In this document: positions 1 to 5,914 of the stretch, in pieces
Numbering within the stretch: the first letter of the stretch is position 1
How the letters are laid out: the number at the start of each line of letters is the position of its first letter
The notes under the pieces: model-generated
The model's database searches: none
What the model was told of the DNA's origin: nothing
What the model saw: only the letters and a program-made list of their open reading frames with translations
Program-made: the position numbers and the translations under genes
Source: UBA6215 sp964484255
GTDB taxonomy: Bacteria; Omnitrophota; Gorgyraeia; Pluralincolimonadales; Pluralincolimonadaceae
DNA length: 6,152 bases
Reading direction: 5' to 3'
NCBI GenBank assembly: GCA_964484255.1
Contig: CAZAEH010000047.1
Coordinates: forward strand, 1-6,152

Positions 1-71
1 ACCGCATAAGTAATGGTAACCAGGAAGAGGGTTATATATATCTTCTTGTAGCGTTTCAGGAAGAACCACAT
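1..71 (-). CDS. N-terminus of a membrane protein, cut by the window edge
   Basis: An ATG at 71-69, 13 nt after the TAA of the preceding gene (87-85), opens a frame that stays open to the window edge: MWFFLKRYKKIYITLFLVT and onward to Ala-Val. A basic cluster (KRYKK, residues 6-10) followed by a run of hydrophobic residues is the usual start of a first membrane helix with a cytoplasmic N-terminus. The pattern resembles the opening of ABC exporter permease-ATPase proteins (PglK/MsbA type), which would fit export of a lipid-linked glycan. Only about 23 codons are visible, so a flippase, polymerase or another membrane enzyme is equally possible. No strong ribosome binding site precedes the ATG, so expression may depend on coupling to the upstream gene. 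It follows the operon's direction and spacing, which is the main reason for calling it a gene. Confidence 0.55.
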   Translation of the reverse strand, partial: MWFFLKRYKKIYITLFLVTITYA

Positions 72-84
72 GGCTGACGAACGT

Positions 85-2034
85 TTATCGGCTGGCTTCA
101 TCTATTATCTTCTCCAATTGAATACGCTCCCTTTCCGGGTATATGAACCTGTCAAAAAGCCCCTTGTCCCTTCCCTGCCCGTCTATTCCCAGCCGCAAGA
201 TGCCTTTAAGGGCCGGGAGAAGCTCATGCGGCGCACTGACGTGGTATGCGGCACATCTTTCGACGGGAACGGGACCGCCCTTGACCTCGAAAGCCGGGAT
301 GTGCGAATACCTGCCGTCCCCCCCGTATAATAAAACCGGTATCCTGTTTTGCAGCGCTTCCTCAATAGTCGTAGAGGAGAAACTAACGAGCAGGTCCGAT
401 ACCGCCAGGACATCCAGAAAAGGTTCCTCTATGCTTAAGACGACTTTTCCGGAAAACGGGACTATGCTCCTTATGTCGTCTGCGCTGATATCGGGGGAAG
501 GCCTGAATTTGACTATAAGGACCGCTCCCGGCAATGCTTCCACCGCTTCAGCCAGCTCTACTATGCCTTTCAGATATTCGTCTGGAGTCTCGTACACCGT
601 AAACCTCAGGCTTTTACTTGTCTTCGGGGTCCCCGCATGCACAATGACCTTTGAATCCCTGTAATTGCCGTCTTTGCCGAACAATCTCCCGAGTACTTCC
701 GGCCTGTCAACCTTTCCCGCCGGAAGGCCCCATACAAGCGGGCCGGTCTTCAAAACAAAGGCCTGCGTCGGGAATTCTTCGAGATATTCTTCCGCCAGGG
801 GTGACTGCAGCGCAAGACGGTTGTAAGGCCCCCGCAGGAGCATCATACCGTGCTCCCCCCACTCGATCTTTTCTGCTTCCGTCCGAGGACGGACATGCGA
901 CCCGTGGCTGATCATGACCATGGGGATGCCTCTCTTGTTGCAGATCTCTGCCACGATCTCGTCATCCGCTCTGTTACCGTTCGAAATAAATGCCTTCGGG
1001 CGGATCATAGCGATAAACCTGTCCATCTTCATGGACCACAACATCAGCCCGAGTATATAATCGGCAAGGCTGTCCTCTATCTTTTCGGCTATGATATCGC
1101 CAAAGAACACACCCTTATAGCTGAAAAGCTCCCTATCGCTCCCGATCATACGCGACAGGACGCGTAACTTCTGCATGCTTTCCCGGAAGTACCTGTCCCC
1201 CCTTCCGGCCGATGCCCTTAACAGCCATTCGGGGACCCTGAGGTAAGGCACCGCCACCCCGCGCAGGATATCGACATCGTTCATTTTCAGATTCTCGCGC
1301 AACCTTTTATAGAGAACGTTAAAATTGTAGTTTTGGGTCGTGATATAGACCTTCCTCTTCCCTTTAAAGAGCTGGCGTATGGCGGTCCGGTATTTCCATA
1401 GCTCAAAACGGGCATATTGCATGATGAACCTCACGACTATCCCGAACGAAGATTGCCCTGCCACGTCTTTCCGGGAATCGTATGGCAGGTCCTCAAATAC
1501 AAGGCCATTGGATTCCGCAAAAGCCTTTGCGATCCTGCCCATGTACTTGCCCTGCGGCTCAAGATAAAGCCCCAGTACCCCGTTCAATTTCACGGCCCCG
1601 GAGACGGAGGCGCATATTATATCGGGTTTGTATTTGCTTTCCGCCCTTGAAACGATCTCGGATATCCAAAGGCACTTATGCACCGCAAAACGCGCCCAAT
1701 AGATAAACATGTCCTTAAAAGCCCTTGTTACCCCCGTACCAGCGTCGGGAAAAACCAGCTCCTTCCTTAACCATTTCGTTATCTCATCGGACTTCATCGC
1801 ACAGGCACAATGGGAACTGTTATCAAAAAGACCCGACGTATTGATCACATCCGCCCCTTTGGCCTTCAGGTAACAATAACATGAAGGGTTCATTGCAATA
1901 ACGGTATCTTCATGCCCATCGCGTATTTTACCGCCAAGGTACGAATCGGCTTCTTTGATGCATTCGATCAATACTATCCTTCTCCCGCTCAATTCACCAC
2001 CATACCCTTGCATCGAACCCGGGTTTAATGACAT
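85..2034 (-). CDS. Putative GT-B-like glycosyltransferase of surface polysaccharide synthesis
   Basis: This large 649-aa protein has features of the GT-B-like enzymes that make surface polysaccharides (CDP-glycerol transferase, polysialyltransferase and Kdo-transferase-like groups). The C-terminal half carries the signals: FISNGNRADDEIVAEICNKR (349-368) followed by GIPMVMISHGSHV (369-381), a strand ending in IVKFRPSP (507-514), and SDLLVSFSSTTIEEALQNR (546-564) followed by IPVLLYGGDG (565-574). The last block has the Ser-Ser and Glu residues that bind the donor nucleotide in such folds. The first 340 or so residues are unassigned, with a strand-like RRIVLIECIK (18-27) opening a probable Rossmann-type half. 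There is no signal peptide or clear membrane span, so it likely works at the inner membrane face. The start is uncertain: the ATG at 2034 overlaps the previous gene by 41 nt with no good ribosome site, ATG 2013-2011 is residue 8, and TTG 1992-1990 lies just past the upstream stop with GGTGG before it. The donor may be the CMP-sugar made in this cluster; that is inference. Confidence 0.75.
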   Translation of the reverse strand: MSLNPGSMQGYGGELSGRRIVLIECIKEADSYLGGKIRDGHEDTVIAMNPSCYCYLKAKGADVINTSGLFDNSSHCACAMKSDEITKWLRKELVFPDAGTGVTRAFKDMFIYWARFAVHKCLWISEIVSRAESKYKPDIICASVSGAVKLNGVLGLYLEPQGKYMGRIAKAFAESNGLVFEDLPYDSRKDVAGQSSFGIVVRFIMQYARFELWKYRTAIRQLFKGKRKVYITTQNYNFNVLYKRLRENLKMNDVDILRGVAVPYLRVPEWLLRASAGRGDRYFRESMQKLRVLSRMIGSDRELFSYKGVFFGDIIAEKIEDSLADYILGLMLWSMKMDRFIAMIRPKAFISNGNRADDEIVAEICNKRGIPMVMISHGSHVRPRTEAEKIEWGEHGMMLLRGPYNRLALQSPLAEEYLEEFPTQAFVLKTGPLVWGLPAGKVDRPEVLGRLFGKDGNYRDSKVIVHAGTPKTSKSLRFTVYETPDEYLKGIVELAEAVEALPGAVLIVKFRPSPDISADDIRSIVPFSGKVVLSIEEPFLDVLAVSDLLVSFSSTTIEEALQNRIPVLLYGGDGRYSHIPAFEVKGGPVPVERCAAYHVSAPHELLPALKGILRLGIDGQGRDKGLFDRFIYPERERIQLEKIIDEASR

Positions 2035-2818
2035 GTTTCAAGAATTTGTAAAATATCCTGTCCGTGATCGGTATGGGAGCGTCCTCTTTCGCTGAGGTTA
2101 CGCTGATCGCCGGTTCCGCGGACTTCCCGATCTTGATGTAAAGAGCTGTCTCAGCCGTCCCCGTTGACTCCAGGTAGCAGTCCTTTGAAAGATAACGGTT
2201 ATTGCGTCCGCCAAGGACCATATAGTTCTTTACCATGTGTATTTCAGAGGCCACGCCGAGCGAACGTATATAATCGGTAAGCTCGTCGCAATTCATTATC
2301 ATGTAGGGGATCCAGCTGCCCAGGTAATGCTGGCACGACTTCTCAACGTCGTTCTCCGTAGGTCCTTTATCCCTGGTCCTTAGCCTGACAAAAAGCCCTT
2401 TTGACGGCAATGCGCACAGTTTTCCCAAGAATTCGAACGGCTTGTCCTGATGGAGGACGACGTCCCTTGAAAACAAGTGATCCGGCTTTACCTCCTTAAG
2501 CGCGCTAAGGTCCGGGTCCGTTGCTATGAACCTGCCTTCCGGGTATTTCTTTTTTGCCATCTCAACCGCGGTCTTCGAAACATCACTGCCCGTATATTTG
2601 AGCCTTGGGTATACATTCTTGAAGTACCTGTAGAGCTCCCCTCCGGCGCAACCGACCTCAAGCAGGGTCCCATCCGCACCTTTATCGATAAAACGTTCCA
2701 TCAGCCTGAACTCGTTAAAGACCGAGTAAACTTTCCCAAGGCAGAAAGAAGGATAATAGACCTTTGAATCGAAAAGGACCGGATGGTCCCCGGTCTGCCA
2801 ACATTCATATTTTTCCAT
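1994..2818 (-). CDS. Class I SAM-dependent methyltransferase
   Basis: This 274-aa protein has a Rossmann-like methyltransferase core. Motif I is LLEVGCAGGELYRYF (52-66) and the acidic end of strand 2 is YTGSDVSKTAVEMAKKKYP (75-93). PDHLFSRDVVLHQ (112-124) corresponds to the strand 4 region, where related enzymes often carry an His-containing motif. It is likely cytoplasmic, and the acceptor cannot be read from sequence. The core ends near residue 205. The remaining 70 or so residues (from YLSKDCYLESTG, 209-220, to the terminal RVWW) resemble nothing I recognise and could contact the acceptor. The opening residues, with several Cys and aromatic positions before motif I, are longer than in minimal enzymes. 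Its 3' end overlaps the predicted start region of the next gene. As the second methyltransferase in a row, it probably modifies another position of the same glycan, although methylation of a lipid or nucleotide-sugar precursor is possible. Confidence 0.82.
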   Translation of the reverse strand: MEKYECWQTGDHPVLFDSKVYYPSFCLGKVYSVFNEFRLMERFIDKGADGTLLEVGCAGGELYRYFKNVYPRLKYTGSDVSKTAVEMAKKKYPEGRFIATDPDLSALKEVKPDHLFSRDVVLHQDKPFEFLGKLCALPSKGLFVRLRTRDKGPTENDVEKSCQHYLGSWIPYMIMNCDELTDYIRSLGVASEIHMVKNYMVLGGRNNRYLSKDCYLESTGTAETALYIKIGKSAEPAISVTSAKEDAPIPITDRIFYKFLKHVIKPGFDARVWW

Positions 2819-2824
2819 TAAATT

Positions 2825-2828
2825 CTCC
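2825..2828 (-). promoter_or_regulatory. Shine-Dalgarno site of the class I methyltransferase gene
   Basis: GGAG lies 6 nt upstream of the ATG at 2818-2816, inside the 16-nt gap that follows the TAA of the FkbM gene (2837-2835). It supports the chosen start. Confidence 0.7.
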
Positions 2829-2834
2829 GTTATA

Positions 2835-3833
2835 TTATTCCGTGTTGCCGAGCGACCGGCCCTGTTTTACCCATCCTTTAGCTTCAGGATGGACCATCCT
2901 GTATACAGAATGGATGGCATCTGCCAGCCTGCCCCTGCCTTTAAAACCAGGTATCACTTTCGCTATAGCTACGCTCCTGCGCATCGCCCACCCGAAGGCC
3001 TTCTTCTCTTCAGCGTCGAACATGTTGTCAAATGAACCAAATATCTCCGCGGCATAATCAAGGTAACCGTAGAGTATGCATACGGAGACGGCTTTCATGA
3101 CCTTCGACTTGCGGACGATCCTGTCATGGATACCCGAGATAACAGATGCAAGGCTTTCCGGTTTCCTGAGGTACAAAAGGTCCGCAAATATTATCTGTCC
3201 TTTGGAGTAACCGTAAAAGGCCCCGGCTGACCTTTTCCAGTAGAACGGCTTGATATCGAAAAGGAAATAGCCCTTAGACCTTATGAACGCGTCGACATCC
3301 GCCAGGAGAGGCTGGCCTTCATAAACAGGCACGGCCTCTGCTTCCACCTCGATCCCGAACAATTTGTCCCCTACCAGCCCGGAAGCGCCTTGGAGTATAT
3401 CCAGTTCACTCCCCTGGGTATCAAGCTTAAGGAAGTCGGCGTCATATATGCCGTTGGAGGCAAGGACAGCGTCAAGCGGTTCAGCATCGACCTCGACCGT
3501 ATCGGTAATGTCATAACGCTCCTTTTCCGGGAACCTTTCAAGAAAAACCGTGTCGGGCCTGTATATGGAAGAGACCCCCCTGTTCCGTGTCAGGAACAGC
3601 TTGATCCGCGCCTTCCTGCTGTAGAGTGCGGTGTTGATATATTTAAACCCCCTGGGCTGCGAGGCCGAGAGCCTCGCGAACTCTGCGGCATCGGGCTCAA
3701 ATCCTATCACATTAAGGTGCTTTCCTGCCCGTTTCCAGTTCTTCTGCAGGCCGCCCCTTGCCCCGGCGTCTATCAGGACCAACGGCAAATCTTCATAATA
3801 ACTGTCAAATCCGCGTCCTATAAAGACGTTCAT
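2835..3833 (-). CDS. FkbM-family SAM-dependent methyltransferase with C-terminal extension
   Basis: This 332-aa protein is predicted to transfer a methyl group from S-adenosylmethionine, by family precedent usually to a sugar hydroxyl. The SAM-binding motif is VLIDAGARGGL (19-29), followed by the acidic loop VIGFEPDAAEF (42-52). The FkbM hallmark DFLKLDTQGSELDILQGA spans 133-150, and FGIEVEAEAVPVYEGQ (159-174) matches the next strand and loop. The FkbM domain occupies roughly residues 18-225. The last 105 or so residues form an additional, apparently helical region rich in Lys, Arg and Ala that I cannot assign. There is no signal peptide, so it should act in the cytoplasm. The ATG lies 1 nt after the TAG of the fusion gene (TAG-G-ATG), and a purine-rich AAAGGGATGG at 3850-3841 could serve as the ribosome binding site. 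Context points to methylation of a sugar in the same glycan. Confidence 0.87.
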   Translation of the reverse strand: MNVFIGRGFDSYYEDLPLVLIDAGARGGLQKNWKRAGKHLNVIGFEPDAAEFARLSASQPRGFKYINTALYSRKARIKLFLTRNRGVSSIYRPDTVFLERFPEKERYDITDTVEVDAEPLDAVLASNGIYDADFLKLDTQGSELDILQGASGLVGDKLFGIEVEAEAVPVYEGQPLLADVDAFIRSKGYFLFDIKPFYWKRSAGAFYGYSKGQIIFADLLYLRKPESLASVISGIHDRIVRKSKVMKAVSVCILYGYLDYAAEIFGSFDNMFDAEEKKAFGWAMRRSVAIAKVIPGFKGRGRLADAIHSVYRMVHPEAKGWVKQGRSLGNTE

Positions 3834-3834
3834 C

Positions 3835-5181
3835 CTAAAACCATCCCTTTATGACCCTCTCCGCCAGTTTGAAATCCTCCTCATCCCTGACCTCTATTGG
3901 CGAATAGGGGTTATCTATCTCATAGATACCTACTTTATCGCCCAGGAGCCTGCCTTCACGAAGGAACTCGGGATGGGTAACACACCCGATCCCTTTAAGT
4001 TCCAGAAAGCTGGGTTCCTTGAATTGCCTTGGTGTCAGGCCTCCTTCCACCTGTGTCAGCCTGCCTTCATTCTCCTTCCATACGGCCTTATTCTCGGGCT
4101 TGACCGCGATCACGCTGTCGAGGCCTTTCTCTGTCAGTTGCAATATCATGTCATCCAGAAGGCCCGCCGGCCTGAACGGGAAAGTTATCTCGAGGCAAAC
4201 AATGAGGTCGGGGAATATCCCTCCTTCCTCTATCTTGCCCAGCGAATACTGCAGGACGCGCGCGATGTCCACATATTCCCTGGACATGGAAGCATCCCTG
4301 AGAAAAGGCGCCTTGGCGCCCATGTCCCGGGCGATCTTCGCCAATTCGGGATTATCTGTCGAGACTATAACGTCCTTTATGTATTTAGATTCAAGTGCGC
4401 GCCTAATCGTGTATTCGGCCAGGGGTTTACCGTCAAGGTGTTTTATCTCCCCTTTTACGGGGATAACAGCGACGGTATTGAGTTTGCCGGCATCGATCGA
4501 TTTATAATTATAACCTGTGCGCAGGTTTTCGAGTATCCTAACGACATTCGCGCACCTTTCCCTGTTGCCGTCCTGGTGGATACCGTGGTAATGGTAGACG
4601 CTCGCATCGGGTTCATAGACTATCCCGTGACCCGCCTGCAGGACTTTCTGGGCCCAGACACGGTCCTCTATATTCGTTACCGATTCGTCAAAAGGTATCT
4701 TCTGCCAGATATCCCTGCGTATCATACTGTTCGCATTGTGGAAGAAGCTGTCCTTTACCTGGACCCTTCTGTCCAGGCCGAACACAAGAGCCAGGTCCCT
4801 CTTGTCCATATCAGGGGTAAAACTCATCGGTTCCTGGCGCCCATATACCCCGGCGATCTTAGCGTCCTCGAGGTCCTTTACCAGGCTGCCCAGCCATTTA
4901 TTGTTGACAGGTATGCAGTGTCCCGAAAGGCAGGCAATAAGTTCACCCTTCGCTTCCCTTATCCCTATGTTTAGGGCTTTGCCCGGCAAATAGTCGCTGC
5001 ATTTGACCACCTTGGCCAGTTTGAACTGCTTTGCCTTTTCCAGCGTCTTGTCCTGGCTTTCGTTATCGACAAGTATGACCTCAAAATCCTTGTAATCCTG
5101 CTCGAATACACTGTTCAGGCACTGGGTGATCCAGCGTTCTTCGTCTTTAGTCCTTATAATGATCGATACCAGCTTGCCCAC
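3835..5181 (-). CDS. Fusion protein: family-2 glycosyltransferase plus degenerate cytidylyltransferase-like domain
   Basis: This 448-aa protein starts at GTG. Residues 1-230 are a GT-A fold family-2 glycosyltransferase: VSIIIRTKDEERWI (5-18), VDNESQDKT (38-46) and EDRVWAQKVLQAGHGIVYEP (172-191), the last carrying the acidic pair typical of the acceptor/catalytic region. The usual DxD position reads LSGHCIPVNNKWL (85-97), a His-containing variant that I recall from some rhamnosyltransferase-like members. From about residue 236 a second domain follows with almost no linker: VAVIPVKG (237-244), LDGKPLAEYTI (249-259), VIVSTDNPELAKIA (271-284), LEITFPFRP (330-338) and IEVRDEEDFKLAE (429-441). This is the outline of a CMP-sugar synthetase. 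Compared with the upstream paralogue, the loop between the IP and GKP motifs is 8 residues shorter and lacks the Arg-x-Gly-Ser and Lys-Asn residues. The first half probably transfers a sugar to a growing glycan; the second half may be non-catalytic. Both domains are read in one uninterrupted frame, so the fusion is not a frameshift artefact. Confidence 0.88.
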   Translation of the reverse strand: MGKLVSIIIRTKDEERWITQCLNSVFEQDYKDFEVILVDNESQDKTLEKAKQFKLAKVVKCSDYLPGKALNIGIREAKGELIACLSGHCIPVNNKWLGSLVKDLEDAKIAGVYGRQEPMSFTPDMDKRDLALVFGLDRRVQVKDSFFHNANSMIRRDIWQKIPFDESVTNIEDRVWAQKVLQAGHGIVYEPDASVYHYHGIHQDGNRERCANVVRILENLRTGYNYKSIDAGKLNTVAVIPVKGEIKHLDGKPLAEYTIRRALESKYIKDVIVSTDNPELAKIARDMGAKAPFLRDASMSREYVDIARVLQYSLGKIEEGGIFPDLIVCLEITFPFRPAGLLDDMILQLTEKGLDSVIAVKPENKAVWKENEGRLTQVEGGLTPRQFKEPSFLELKGIGCVTHPEFLREGRLLGDKVGIYEIDNPYSPIEVRDEEDFKLAERVIKGWF

Positions 5182-5182
5182 T

Positions 5183-5914
5183 TTAACCTCTCTTGCCTTT
5201 TACGGCCAGTTTGTCGTAACGGACTTTATAGGTCCTGGCTTTTGACGATGCTCTTAACAGGTAATCCGCAAGCATCAGGTCTTCCTGTCTCTTTATAATG
5301 ACCGCCGAGAGCTTGCTGACCGGGAAATAACCGGTTTTGCCGCAGAAGAAGGCATATCCTTTTTTCTCGAATTCATCCTTGAACACGGACGATCTCCACA
5401 TCATTACCGAATATACGAAAGGCTGTACGGGAACGAGGTCCTGCGTCTGCGCAAACACCCCTTTGATATCAAAATTTACCGGCTTGCCGCGGTAAACACA
5501 GTGGACCTGCTCGTCCTTGACCGTTATCATCGAATCGAGCTTCTCCTTCCTGAAATACTCGACCGCACGCCTTACCTCTTCAGCTTGCTGCAATGGGGAT
5601 GTCGGGTTCACCCAGGCTACCATATCGCACGGATTATTCGTAATGAAATCGTAGACCACAAAATCGGACTTAGCCGTCGAACCGGCCCATTGTTCAGGCC
5701 TCTTGTAGAACTCGACGCCGTAACGCCTGGCTACCCGCGCAAACACATCATTCTCCGAGTTGACGACTATCCTGTCGAAGACGCGAGAATCTTTGGCGGC
5801 TTTTATCGCGTAATAGATCATTGGCTTGCCCGCGACCAAAGCCAGGTTCTTCATGGCCAATCTCGTGCTGCCCATCCTCGCCGGTATCATTGCGATGGTC
5901 TTTGTCTTATTCAT
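5183..5914 (-). CDS. CMP-sugar synthetase-like cytidylyltransferase (NeuA/KdsB type)
   Basis: This 243-aa protein belongs to the acylneuraminate cytidylyltransferase family, whose members join CTP and an acidic sugar into a CMP-sugar plus pyrophosphate in the cytoplasm. The N-terminus carries the nucleotide-binding signature IPARMGSTRLAMKN (residues 10-23), with the expected Arg13, Ser16, Lys22 and Asn23. GKPMIYYAI (29-37) follows, and then VNPTSPL (102-108), the family's PTSP motif. The length is typical of single-domain NeuA-like enzymes. One oddity is at the C-terminus: where classical enzymes read IDID before a Glu/Asp-Phe-x-x-Ala stretch, this one reads AVIIKRQEDLMLAD (204-217), so the usual acidic pair is not obvious. 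The specific sugar is undetermined and could be a sialic, legionaminic or pseudaminic acid, or Kdo. The basic C-terminal tail (after about residue 222) is beyond the core domain. It overlaps the upstream gene by 4 nt and is followed 1 nt later by the fusion gene. The family is confident; substrate and gene symbol are withheld. Confidence 0.88.
   Translation of the reverse strand: MNKTKTIAMIPARMGSTRLAMKNLALVAGKPMIYYAIKAAKDSRVFDRIVVNSENDVFARVARRYGVEFYKRPEQWAGSTAKSDFVVYDFITNNPCDMVAWVNPTSPLQQAEEVRRAVEYFRKEKLDSMITVKDEQVHCVYRGKPVNFDIKGVFAQTQDLVPVQPFVYSVMMWRSSVFKDEFEKKGYAFFCGKTGYFPVSKLSAVIIKRQEDLMLADYLLRASSKARTYKVRYDKLAVKGKRG
5187..5194 (-). promoter_or_regulatory. Shine-Dalgarno site that decides the GTG start of the fusion gene
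   Basis: AAGAGAGG lies 5 nt upstream of GTG at 5181-5179 and is embedded in the final codons of the cytidylyltransferase gene, whose TAA stop (5185-5183) falls between the two. This supports initiation at GTG, even though no ATG is present nearby. Confidence 0.75.

Noticed and set aside
30..50. AT-rich run near the left end as a promoter -10 region
   Set aside because: It falls inside the coding start of the membrane protein, where it encodes Ile-Tyr-Ile, with no matching -35 element. The tight gene spacing argues against a promoter here.
143..664. Plus-strand open frame of 173 codons opposite the 649-aa gene
   Set aside because: It is antisense to the conserved C-terminal glycosyltransferase blocks, has no family motif and has a low-complexity Ser/Pro-rich composition typical of shadow frames.
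2819..2834. The 16-nt gap between the two methyltransferase genes as a terminator or promoter site
   Set aside because: It is too short for either and holds only a ribosome binding site.
3973..4974. Long plus-strand open frame of 333 codons opposite the fusion gene
   Set aside because: It lies wholly antisense to a gene with clear domain motifs on both sides of its fusion point, shows no recognisable motif itself, and runs against the direction of every other gene. It is best explained as a shadow of the minus-strand coding sequence.
3835..5181. The fusion as a product of a frameshift or misassembly joining two genes
   Set aside because: Both domains are in the same frame without interruption, the junction has ordinary codons, and flanking gene spacing is consistent with one gene.
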